Assembly (NCBI GenBank): GCA_030527885.1 | Contig: JAUMZY010000001.1 | Coordinates: 62,001 to 126,000 of the forward strand | Source: Corynebacterium sp. | Lineage (GTDB): Bacteria; Actinomycetota; Actinomycetes; Mycobacteriales; Mycobacteriaceae | Length of the DNA: 64,000 nt | Direction: 5' to 3' | Part shown: positions 35,332 to 43,256 of the stretch, in pieces | How positions within the stretch are numbered: the stretch's first letter is position 1 | Layout of the letters: each line of letters starts with the position of its first letter | Program-made: the position numbers and the translations under genes | The notes under the pieces: model-generated | What the model saw: the letters and a program-made list of their open reading frames with translations, nothing else | Told to the model about the DNA's origin: nothing | The model's database searches: none

Positions 35332-35359
35332 CCTCGTTTTTCGTATCACGCGGTGACTT

Positions 35360-35396
35360 AAACCGGCTGCCATTTCTCGCTTATGGCAGCCGGTTT
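35360..35396 (+). terminator. Rho-independent terminator after accE
   Basis: 14-bp stem AAACCGGCTGCCAT / ATGGCAGCCGGTTT, 9-base loop, then TT on the plus strand, starting 29 bases after the accE stop. Confidence 0.88.
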
Positions 35397-35783
35397 TTGT
35401 GCCCCAGATTCCCGCAAAATTGGGGTGCATAATGACCATCAGTACCACCTGTTTGGGGGGAATTTTGGTGGGGTTTCGTGGGGGTCGGGGCCTAATTTTT
35501 TTACCCCATTGTGCAACAAAAATCACGATTGGGTTACTGGTGCCACAAATATGTCTTTTTATCGACAAGCACCGCGTCTTGTCAGACAACCGGTGTGCAC
35601 AATTTTGCGGGATTAGCTGGCTATTATGCCCGGAAATAGCACCATATGGGGGATGTTTCCGAGAAAAAGTGGACCCTGGTCGTCGTAAAGCAGCTTATGC
35701 AAAATAGCACGCGGACCTTGGATTCTAGCTAATTTACTATCAAAAACTTAAAAAAATTTTTCATATTTTTTGGTTAAATCATA
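35397..35783. other. Intergenic region upstream of the ribose operon
   Basis: About 390 bases holding no convincing gene. Two overlapping plus-strand open frames (35383-35616 and 35399-35707) lack ribosome sites and protein-like composition. The 3' end leads into the rbsR promoter. Confidence 0.4.
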
Positions 35784-35812
35784 TTGTCTTTTTCGCCGCC
35801 CTGCGATAGATT
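35784..35812 (+). promoter_or_regulatory. Predicted rbsR promoter
   Basis: -35 TTGTCT (35784-35789), 17-base spacer, -10 TAGATT (35807-35812). Transcription should begin near 35819, just ahead of the operator. Confidence 0.6.
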
Positions 35813-35828
35813 GTGCCTTAAGAGTCAT

Positions 35829-35840
35829 GCAAACGTTTGC
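35829..35840. promoter_or_regulatory. LacI-family operator, probably for RbsR
   Basis: Perfect 12-bp palindrome GCAAACGTTTGC, centred on the CG step as in LacI/PurR-type operators. It lies about 10-20 bases downstream of the predicted transcription start, so bound repressor would block the promoter. Autoregulation by RbsR is inferred. Confidence 0.75.
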
Positions 35841-35880
35841 GTGATACCCCTTACGAAAAATGCGGAAGAAGCTGAATCCC

Positions 35881-36993
35881 ATGGCAGATAACCCCATCTC
35901 GCCACGAGGCCGAGAGAACACACACACCACTGAGCAAAATCGACGAAATGCCAACCATAATGGCACTACTCGACACACGCCGCGGCGGCGCAACCACCGC
36001 GGCAATGGTGCCACCCTCAAAGACATAGCGGAGCTCACCGGCTTATCGGTCAGTACCGTATCACGCGCCTTGTCGCGCAACCCTGTGATTCCCGCACCCA
36101 CGCGGGAAATCGTGGAGAAAGCCGCGGCGGAATTAAAGTACCGCCCGAATGCGCAGGCACGGGCGCTACGCAATGCCCGCACCAACATCATTGGGGTGCT
36201 GGTGCCAGATATTCAAAACCCCTTCTTCTCTACGCTGGCGGCTTCCATTCACAAAGCCGCCTATGAGAACGGGTTTTCGATGTTGTTGAGTCACACCGAT
36301 GAGAAACCCGACCGGCTCAATCGCGCCCTGGAAATGCTGGGCCGCCAACGAGTGGACGGCATCATCGTGGTTCCCCACATCCAATCGGCACGCGCCACCC
36401 TGGAGCTGCACGATTCCGGCATGCCCATTGTTGCTGCTGACCGCCTCATTCCTCACTCGATCATTCCATCGGTAACCTCCGATGCCGTCCCCGGCATCAC
36501 CGAGGCACTCACCGCCCTGTCCGCGCTACCCAATGCCAAAGTTGGCTATCTGGCCGGCCCGCAGGACACCTCCACCGGTCAAGAGCGCCTCAATCTGGTG
36601 AAAGAGATTTCGAAAGAATTGGGCCTGGAGCCACCAACCATCTTCTTCGGTGGCTACCAAGAATTGGCTGGTTTTGAGGGCACAATTGATCTGCTGGAGC
36701 AAGGCATCAACTGTATCCTGGCGGGTGACACCATGATGACCACCGGTGCTGTGGAAGCCTTGCATGAGAAGAACCTCAAAATTGGCAAGCACGTAGCCCT
36801 GGTTGGTTACGACGACACGCAACTATTCCGATTGCAGAACCCGCCGCTGAGCGTCATTGACCAAAATGTTACGCTCATGGGCAAGAAAGCATTCGAAATG
36901 TTGTACGACTACATCACCCTAGAAAAGGCTCCTAAGAGCATTAAGATCCCCTCTACCTATCAGGGTCGCGGCTCTACTATGCTCAGTAGCTAA
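35881..36993 (+). CDS. rbsR: LacI-family repressor of the ribose operon
   Basis: 370 residues from the ATG at 35881 (an ATG at 35860 is possible). A basic, His/Asn-rich N-terminal extension of about 40 residues is followed by the LacI helix-turn-helix (TLKDIAELTGLSVSTVSRAL), hinge (RPNAQARALR) and a periplasmic-binding-like effector domain (IIGVLVPDIQNPFFS, RVDGIIVVPH, VALVGYDDTQLF). RbsR represses rbs genes until ribose binds. It heads the rbs cluster. Confidence 0.88.
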   Translation: MADNPISPRGRENTHTTEQNRRNANHNGTTRHTPRRRNHRGNGATLKDIAELTGLSVSTVSRALSRNPVIPAPTREIVEKAAAELKYRPNAQARALRNARTNIIGVLVPDIQNPFFSTLAASIHKAAYENGFSMLLSHTDEKPDRLNRALEMLGRQRVDGIIVVPHIQSARATLELHDSGMPIVAADRLIPHSIIPSVTSDAVPGITEALTALSALPNAKVGYLAGPQDTSTGQERLNLVKEISKELGLEPPTIFFGGYQELAGFEGTIDLLEQGINCILAGDTMMTTGAVEALHEKNLKIGKHVALVGYDDTQLFRLQNPPLSVIDQNVTLMGKKAFEMLYDYITLEKAPKSIKIPSTYQGRGSTMLSS

Positions 36994-37012
36994 GAGTCCT
37001 ACAACAACTTTG

Positions 37013-37063
37013 AAGCTGCCGGGAAACAACCTTAAAATAAATGAGGTTATTTCTGGGCAGCTT
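37013..37063 (+). terminator. Hairpin after rbsR
   Basis: AAGCTGCC (37013-37020) pairs with GGCAGCTT (37056-37063), enclosing a smaller AAC..GTT stem, followed by TT. It may end the rbsR message or reduce flow into rbsA. Confidence 0.55.
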
Positions 37064-37121
37064 TTAGTTTTCTGCCCTAGCCATGCCGATATCATGTCGC
37101 TAAAAGGAGGTAAGGCATCTT

Positions 37122-38702
37122 ATGTCTAGTCCCTACAGACCCCCCGATCCGCACACCCCGCCCCCAACAGAGCCCATTTTAAGCCTCAATAAGGTGTCAA
37201 AATCTTTCGGCCCCGTCAATGTCATCAACCGCGTGAGCATTGACGTACGCCCCGGACAAGTACACGCCCTATTGGGTGAAAATGGCGCTGGTAAATCCAC
37301 ATTAATCAAAATGATGTCGGGGGTGTATCAACCCGACGCCGGTGAGATCATCATCGACGGCACCCCCACCCACCTACCCAACAGCAAAGCTGCCGAAGAG
37401 TTGGGTATAGCCACCATCCACCAAGAATTAAACCTCGTGCCCACCATGAGCGTTGCCGAAAACGTCATGCTGGGCCGCGCCCCCTCCCGCTTCGGGTTGG
37501 TTGACTACCCCAAACTACGCCGCCAAGCGCAGGAGGCCCTCGACCTCATCGGCGTGGATGTGGATCTCAATGATCGCATTAGTTCGCTCGGCATCGCCCG
37601 ACAGCAAATGGTGGAGATTGCCAAAGCCCTGTCCATGAATGCCCGCATTCTGATTTTGGATGAACCCACCGCCGCCCTCACCGGGCATGAAATCGAACAG
37701 CTGTTCAAGGTCATCCGGGATTTGAAGGCCTGCAAAGTGGCCATGGTATTTATCTCACATCACTTGGATGAAATTGCCGAAATCGCCGACACCGTCTCTG
37801 TACTGCGCGACGGTGAACTCATGGCGGAAGTACCTGCCACCACCAGTGAGGCCAAACTGGTGCAACTCATGGTCGGCCGCGAAATCACCAACCAGTACCC
37901 CCGGGAGCATCCCAGTGAACCCGGCCCGCCCCTGTTAGAGGTACACGGGTTGACCAGCAACGGCAAATTCCGGGATGTGTCCTTCCAGGTGCATGCCGGC
38001 GAAGTCGTCGGCATGGCTGGCCTCGTAGGTGCCGGTCGCACCGAAGTGATTCGCGCCATCGCTGGCTGCGACAAAGTGAATTCCGGCAATGTACATGTGG
38101 CTGGCCGTCCTCTAGTTTTAGGTAATATCCAGCAGGCTATCAAAGCCGGCATCGGGCACGTGCCAGAGGACCGCAAATCTCAGGGACTCGTGCTCTCTGC
38201 AAGCGTGAGCGACAATTTAGGGTTTGCCACATTGCAATCCACATCCCGGTTTGGGTTGGTTGATCGGCATGGTCAAAAACAACGTGCCACCCAGGTCTCA
38301 GAGCAATTGCGCATCCGCATGGCTCATATTGATCAACCTGTCAAAGACTTATCTGGCGGCAATCAACAAAAGGCCGTGTTTGGGCGCTGGGTACTCGCTA
38401 ACTCCCGGGTGTTGCTACTCGACGAGCCCACTCGGGGCGTCGATGTGGGCGCGAAAGTGGAGATTTATCACCTGATTAATGCTGTTACTCGCGCCGGCGG
38501 TGCAGTATTAATGGTTTCATCTGAGCTACCAGAGATTTTGGGCATGTCTGATCGCATTTTGGTGATGTCTGGTGGCCGCTTGGCTGGCGAGTTACCGCGT
38601 GGTTCATCCCAAGACGACATCATGGCCCTGGCAGTATCGCATGTTGAAGATGCATTACAAGACGCAGTTTTAGAAGAAATTACGGAGGAGCGGCAAGCAT
38701 GA
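37122..38702 (+). CDS. rbsA: Ribose ABC importer ATPase (two ATPase domains)
   Basis: 526 residues. First domain: Walker A GENGAGKST (about 54-62), signature LGIARQQMVEIAKAL, Walker B ILILDEPTAAL. The second domain has a degenerate Walker A (GLVGAGRTE), signature LSGGNQQKAVFGRW, and VLLLDEPTRGVDVG. This is the standard CUT2 carbohydrate ATPase. AAAGGAGG lies upstream of the ATG. It overlaps rbsC by 4 bases (ATGA). Confidence 0.94.
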   Translation: MSSPYRPPDPHTPPPTEPILSLNKVSKSFGPVNVINRVSIDVRPGQVHALLGENGAGKSTLIKMMSGVYQPDAGEIIIDGTPTHLPNSKAAEELGIATIHQELNLVPTMSVAENVMLGRAPSRFGLVDYPKLRRQAQEALDLIGVDVDLNDRISSLGIARQQMVEIAKALSMNARILILDEPTAALTGHEIEQLFKVIRDLKACKVAMVFISHHLDEIAEIADTVSVLRDGELMAEVPATTSEAKLVQLMVGREITNQYPREHPSEPGPPLLEVHGLTSNGKFRDVSFQVHAGEVVGMAGLVGAGRTEVIRAIAGCDKVNSGNVHVAGRPLVLGNIQQAIKAGIGHVPEDRKSQGLVLSASVSDNLGFATLQSTSRFGLVDRHGQKQRATQVSEQLRIRMAHIDQPVKDLSGGNQQKAVFGRWVLANSRVLLLDEPTRGVDVGAKVEIYHLINAVTRAGGAVLMVSSELPEILGMSDRILVMSGGRLAGELPRGSSQDDIMALAVSHVEDALQDAVLEEITEERQA

Positions 38703-39694
38703 GTCATTCATTAGCTGCACAGCAGGCGGATTCGAAAGGCCCTGCTGGTTTAAAAACCACGCATCCCATCCTCAATTGGATGGTTAATAATGGTGCACTC
38801 GTGGGGCTCATTGCACTGTGCATCATCTTGTTCATTGCTACCCCGCACTTCCTCACAACCAATAATCTCCTCAATGTGGGCATCCAGGCGGCCACTGTGG
38901 CGATTTTGGCCTTCGGTATGACATTTGTCATTGTCTCTGCCGGAATTGACCTCTCTGTGGGCTCTGTGGCGGCTTGTAGCGCCATGGTGTCGGCGGTCTT
39001 CTTCACGGAACTGGGGTGGCCCGGTTGGGTCACGCTCTTCGTTGGGTTGGCATTGGGTTTGTTGGCCGGATTTATTTCAGGGGTAACCATTGCCTATGGG
39101 CGGTTGCCTGCCTTCATTGCCACCCTGGCCATGATGTCCATCGCCCGCGGCGTGACCTTGGTGGTGTCGCAGGGCTCCCCGGTATCGTCCGCGCCGGCAG
39201 TAACGGTCTTAGGTAAAAGCTATTTCGGGATTCCTATACCCATTGTGATGATGGCATTGGCTGGTGTGTGCTGCTGGTTTATTCTGTCGCGCACTGTCAT
39301 CGGCCGCAATATGTATGCCATCGGTGGTAACGAAGAGGCCGCCCGCCTGTCCGGCATCCCCGTGAAACACACACAAGTTATTGTCTACTCCCTTTCGGGG
39401 TTATTCGCCGCCTTGGCTGGATTGGTCATTATGGGCCGGTTGTCTTCCGCACAGCCGCAAGCCGCACTAGGCTATGAGCTTGATGCTATCGCTGCGGTAG
39501 TGATCGGTGGTGCCTCACTAGCTGGTGGTTCAGGTAAAGCGTCCGGAACTTTTGTGGGCGCAATTCTGCTAGCGGTGATTCGCAATGGGCTGAATATTTT
39601 GAATGTTTCATCATTTTGGCAACAGATTGTTATCGGCCTGGTCATCGCCTTAGCGGTAGGTTTCGATGTGGTTCGTAACAAAACCAGCACATAA
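38699..39694 (+). CDS. rbsC: Ribose ABC importer permease
   Basis: 331 residues, eight or more hydrophobic helices. CUT2 permease motifs: AGIDLSVGSVAA (about 80-92), IGRNMYAIGGNEEAARLSGI (about 200-220), the EAA-equivalent contact, and GASLAGGSGKASGTF (about 275). Translationally coupled to rbsA. Confidence 0.94.
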   Translation: MSHSLAAQQADSKGPAGLKTTHPILNWMVNNGALVGLIALCIILFIATPHFLTTNNLLNVGIQAATVAILAFGMTFVIVSAGIDLSVGSVAACSAMVSAVFFTELGWPGWVTLFVGLALGLLAGFISGVTIAYGRLPAFIATLAMMSIARGVTLVVSQGSPVSSAPAVTVLGKSYFGIPIPIVMMALAGVCCWFILSRTVIGRNMYAIGGNEEAARLSGIPVKHTQVIVYSLSGLFAALAGLVIMGRLSSAQPQAALGYELDAIAAVVIGGASLAGGSGKASGTFVGAILLAVIRNGLNILNVSSFWQQIVIGLVIALAVGFDVVRNKTST

Positions 39695-39776
39695 TTCACA
39701 TGTTTTGAGCTACATTTAAGGTGGCTTCATTTTAGAAGCACTCTTAGATGTCAGGTTCCGAAAGGGTTCTACCTAT

Positions 39777-40733
39777 ATGTTTAACAAAGCGTTTCGCAAG
39801 ACACTTGCGGTCGTGGCCTCAGCAACTTTGCTCTGTGGTTTGACCGCTTGCAACCGCGACTCTTCTGATCAATCCGCTAACGGTGATGCAGCTGAAAAGC
39901 CAATCACCTTCGCACTGTCAACCCAAACCAACCCCTTCTTCGTGCAACTGCGCAACGGTGCACAAAAGAAAGCCGATGAATTGGGCGTCACTTTGAACTT
40001 CCAAGACGCATCGGATGACTCAGCCACCCAAACCAACCAGCTCAATAACGCCGCCACCACCGGCGCTGGCGTGGTCATTGTCAACCCCACTGACTCTGAT
40101 GCTCTCGGCCCAGCCGTGAAGTCCCTCAATGATGCCAAGATTCCTGTTGTTGCTGTTGACCGCGCTGTCAATGGTGCAGAGGTGAACTCCTTCATTGCTT
40201 CTGACAATGAGGCCGGTGGCAAGCAAGCCGCCAAGACTTTGTCTGAGGCAATCAATGGTGAAGGCGAAATTCTGGTGCTGCAAGGCAAGACCGGTTCGTC
40301 TGCATCACGTGACCGGGGCAAGGGCTTTGAAGAAGGCCTGAAGGACAGCCCCAACATCAAGGTGGTAGCCAAGCAGACCGCTGAATTCGAGCGAACCAAG
40401 GGCCTGGACGTCACCACCAACCTGTTGCAGGCACACCCCAACGTCAAAGCCATCTTCGCCGAAAATGATGAAATGGCACTGGGTGCCATCGAAGCATTGG
40501 GCGATAAGGCTGGCAAGGATGTTGTTGTGGTGGGCTTCGACGGCACGGAAGATGGTCTGAAGGCCATCAAGGAAGGCCGCATGCACGCCACCATCGCACA
40601 GCAGCCCGCCGAGTTGGGCGCGCAGGCTGTCGTTGAGGCATCCAAGCTGCTTAAGGGTGAAGCTGCTACCAAGGAACTGCACGTGGAAGTGGTCACTGTG
40701 ACCAAGGATAACGTCGATAAGTTCAGCAGCTAG
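39777..40733 (+). CDS. rbsB: Ribose-binding lipoprotein
   Basis: 318 residues. Lipobox LLCGLTAC (Cys about 26). Periplasmic-binding type 1 fold: ITFALSTQTNPFFVQLRNGA, VVIVNPTDSDALGP, IPVVAVDRAVNGAEV, FAENDEMALGAIEAL, VVVGFDGTEDG. Captures ribose for RbsAC. Separate ribosome site (GAAAGGG) upstream. Confidence 0.93.
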   Translation: MFNKAFRKTLAVVASATLLCGLTACNRDSSDQSANGDAAEKPITFALSTQTNPFFVQLRNGAQKKADELGVTLNFQDASDDSATQTNQLNNAATTGAGVVIVNPTDSDALGPAVKSLNDAKIPVVAVDRAVNGAEVNSFIASDNEAGGKQAAKTLSEAINGEGEILVLQGKTGSSASRDRGKGFEEGLKDSPNIKVVAKQTAEFERTKGLDVTTNLLQAHPNVKAIFAENDEMALGAIEALGDKAGKDVVVVGFDGTEDGLKAIKEGRMHATIAQQPAELGAQAVVEASKLLKGEAATKELHVEVVTVTKDNVDKFSS

Positions 40734-40742
40734 AACACAACT

Positions 40743-40773
40743 GAGGCAGGTGGGTTTCGTACCCACCTGCCTC
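40743..40773 (+). terminator. Hairpin between rbsB and rbsD
   Basis: 13-bp perfect stem GAGGCAGGTGGGT / ACCCACCTGCCTC with loop TTCGT, 10 bases after the rbsB stop. The following TTACTTAC is a poor U-run, so it may stabilise the rbsACB message or terminate partially. Confidence 0.65.
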
Positions 40774-40862
40774 TTACTTACTTTAACACTGAAAGACGTC
40801 AGTGGTATTTTAGGCACAGTGTAATTTTCCGTCCTACTCACCCATAGAAGAATGTGAAGCCG

Positions 40863-41240
40863 ATGAAACGTGGTGGATTGCTTAATCCTCAACTGAACCA
40901 TGCCATTGCCCGCCTAGGCCATACCGATACTTTTGCCATCTGTGATTGCGGGCTCCCCCTACCACCACAAGCAAAAGTCATTGATCTGACTATCATTCAT
41001 GGGGTTCCTAGCTTCGAACAGGTCGCCACGGCGGTGCTGGACGAGGTGGTCATAGAAAGAGCTACCACCGCCACGCAAGCTCCTGAATCGATCATGAATA
41101 CTCTACCAGCGGATATTCCTGTCACCGCTCTGGACCATGAAGAATTTAAAAAGCAGATCAAGGACTGTACGTTTATCATTCGTACGGGTTCCACTACCCC
41201 CTACGCTAATGTTATTTATCATTGTGGCGTTTCATTTTAA
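40863..41240 (+). CDS. rbsD: D-ribose pyranase
   Basis: Interconverts pyranose and furanose ribose so ribokinase can use it. 125 residues from MKRGGLLNPQLNHAIARLGH; the catalytic His in LNHAIARLGHTD and Asp in CDCGLPLP are present, as is the C-terminal TGSTTPYANVIYHCGV. An ATG three codons upstream is possible. Confidence 0.92.
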   Translation: MKRGGLLNPQLNHAIARLGHTDTFAICDCGLPLPPQAKVIDLTIIHGVPSFEQVATAVLDEVVIERATTATQAPESIMNTLPADIPVTALDHEEFKKQIKDCTFIIRTGSTTPYANVIYHCGVSF

Positions 41241-41262
41241 TAAGGTCTTATAAGGAGCTATC

Positions 41263-42159
41263 ATGGGCATCATTGTTGTTGGATCAATCAACGCTGACTT
41301 AGCCGTCCACGTACCTCGGCACCCGCAGCCAGGAGAAACCCTCCTGGGCAGCGGCGGCACCATCACCCCAGGTGGCAAGGGTTCCAACCAAGCCGTAGCC
41401 GCAGCGCTGCAAGGCGCCCCGGTGCAGTTTGTGGGCGCGGTGGGCAACGATTCTTATGCCACCCCGGCGCTGCGGCGCCTGACCGAGGCGGGGGTTGATC
41501 AAACCCACATCAATAGGGTTGATGCCACCACTGGTTTGGCGGTCATTGCTGTTGATGATGCTGGGGAGAATACGATCATTGTGGTGTCTGGTGCGAATGC
41601 CACGGTGGATGCAACAGCCATTGCGGAGAGCGCATCAGCCATTGCAAATGCTGACATTGTGTTGTTGCAGGGGGAGATTCCTGCTGATGGATTTGCTGCT
41701 GCCGTGGCTGCGGCGACCAAGCGGGTTGTGGTGAATCTTGCGCCGGTGGTGCCGGTGGATCGGTCTGCTTTATTGCAGGCAGATCCGTTGATTGCAAATG
41801 AACATGAAGCAGGTTTAATTCTGCACCAACTGGGGCAGGAAATCAGCGGGGATGATCCGCATGAGTTGGCGCAAGCATTGTTGGGTGCAGGTTTTGCTTC
41901 TGTGATTCTGACGTTGGGAGCGGCTGGTGCGCTCGTAGCTTCGGCTGATGCGAGTGAGTTAATTCCTTCCCCGAAGGTTGATACTGTTGATACAACAGGG
42001 GCAGGTGATGCTTTCGCAGGGGCGTTGGTGGCACGGTTGTATGCTGGTGATTCGCTTGTTGATGCAGCGCGTCATGCAGTGCGGGTAGCTGCTTATTCTG
42101 TGACTGGTCGGGGTGCGCAGGATTCTTATCCGTCACAAAGTGATCAGTTGCCTAGTTAA
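41263..42159 (+). CDS. rbsK: Ribokinase
   Basis: PfkB-family kinase making ribose-5-phosphate, 298 residues. N-terminal IVVGSINADLAVHVPRHPQP with substrate-binding Asp, GGKGSNQAVAAAL (PfkB signature 1), and the C-terminal catalytic DTTGAGDAFAGALVARL (about 245) with the anion hole and base Asp. AAGGAG precedes the ATG. Last gene of the rbs group; maf begins 18 bases later. Confidence 0.94.
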   Translation: MGIIVVGSINADLAVHVPRHPQPGETLLGSGGTITPGGKGSNQAVAAALQGAPVQFVGAVGNDSYATPALRRLTEAGVDQTHINRVDATTGLAVIAVDDAGENTIIVVSGANATVDATAIAESASAIANADIVLLQGEIPADGFAAAVAAATKRVVVNLAPVVPVDRSALLQADPLIANEHEAGLILHQLGQEISGDDPHELAQALLGAGFASVILTLGAAGALVASADASELIPSPKVDTVDTTGAGDAFAGALVARLYAGDSLVDAARHAVRVAAYSVTGRGAQDSYPSQSDQLPS

Positions 42160-42177
42160 GCAGTTACAGTAAGGGGC

Positions 42178-42792
42178 ATGCGTATTGTTCTTGCTTCTGG
42201 TTCTGCTTCCCGAAAATCTATTCTAAAGTCCGCTGGGGTGATTCCGGTGATTCACCCTGCGACTGCTGTGGATGAGGAGGCACTCATTGCGGGTCTTGCT
42301 GATGCTGATTCCGCTACTGTTGTGGCGGAGTTGGCGGCGGCAAAGGTTTCTGAGGTTGCTCCGTTGCATCCGGATGATGTGGTGATTGGTGCGGATTCCA
42401 TGCTGCTTATCGACGGCACTTTGCAGGGGAAACCGCACACGGAGGAGAGGACTATTGCCAGGTGGCAGCAGCAGCGGGGGAAAGCTGCGAAGCTGATTAC
42501 GGGGCATCATATTGTTTCGCCTCGGGGGTCTTATGCTGAGGTAGCGTCGACGATTGTGGAGTTTGCGCCTGATATTCCTGATGCGGATATTCGTGCTTAT
42601 GCTGCAACTGGCGAGCCGTTAGCGTGTGCTGGTGCGTTTACGTTGGAGGCGTTGGGTGGGTGGTTTATCGATCGGATTGTTGGGGATCCATCTAATGTGA
42701 TTGGGTTGTCGCTGCCGGTGGTGCGTCGAGCCCTGTACCATTTTGGGTATGACGTGCACCACTTTTGGTCTGATACTTTTAACCAGCGGTGA
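42178..42792 (+). CDS. Maf-family nucleotide pyrophosphatase
   Basis: 204 residues. Maf motifs: LASGSASRKSIL at the start, VIGADSMLLIDG (about 72-83), GKPHTEERTIARW and IRAYAATGEPLACAGAFTLE. Hydrolyses nucleoside triphosphates, probably modified or non-canonical ones. Part of the core order maf-accE in corynebacteria, here displaced by the rbs genes. Confidence 0.9.
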   Translation: MRIVLASGSASRKSILKSAGVIPVIHPATAVDEEALIAGLADADSATVVAELAAAKVSEVAPLHPDDVVIGADSMLLIDGTLQGKPHTEERTIARWQQQRGKAAKLITGHHIVSPRGSYAEVASTIVEFAPDIPDADIRAYAATGEPLACAGAFTLEALGGWFIDRIVGDPSNVIGLSLPVVRRALYHFGYDVHHFWSDTFNQR

Positions 42793-42830
42793 TCGTCGAT
42801 AAGCTACTAGAACCTGTAAGGAATGATCTC

Positions 42831-43256
42831 ATGACTGAATTGCGTGACATGCTCGCACCACCGCCCATTCATTTACCGGAAGATGCGGTGCCTACCCCTA
42901 TTGATGAAGTAGTGGTGTTGGCGCATCCGGCGTCTCCGTTGGCGTGGGCGACTTTGGCGGAGCAGAAGTTGGCGACGGCGGGTACGGATCCGGTGGCTCA
43001 GGCTACTGCTTATGCTTATGCCCGTACAGGTTATCACCGCAGTTTAGATCGGTTACGAGGTAATGGTTGGAAGGGTTGGGGGCCGGTTCCTTATGCGCAT
43101 CTGCCGAATCAGGGAGTACTACGAGCGATTGCAGCACTGGCGTTGGCTTCCCACCTAATTGGTGATCAGTCAGAATATGATCGGTGTCGGCAGATGTTAT
43201 CTGATGCGGATCCGGCGTGTGTGGCGTTGCTTATTGATAGTCGGTTAGGGGATTAG
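42831..43256 (+). CDS. DUF3151 family protein
   Basis: 141 residues from the ATG at 42831 with TAAGGA about 8 bases upstream; the frame is open from a GTG at 42789 overlapping maf. The core ASPLAWATLAEQKLA and AYAYARTGYHRSLDRLRGNG, then WKGWGPVPYAH, matches DUF3151, a conserved actinobacterial family of unknown function. Its 3' end overlaps the convergent acyltransferase gene by 12 bases. Confidence 0.88.
   Translation: MTELRDMLAPPPIHLPEDAVPTPIDEVVVLAHPASPLAWATLAEQKLATAGTDPVAQATAYAYARTGYHRSLDRLRGNGWKGWGPVPYAHLPNQGVLRAIAALALASHLIGDQSEYDRCRQMLSDADPACVALLIDSRLGD

Noticed and set aside
35383..35707. Small genes between accE and rbsR
   Set aside because: Two overlapping frames begin inside the accE terminator and show no protein-like features.
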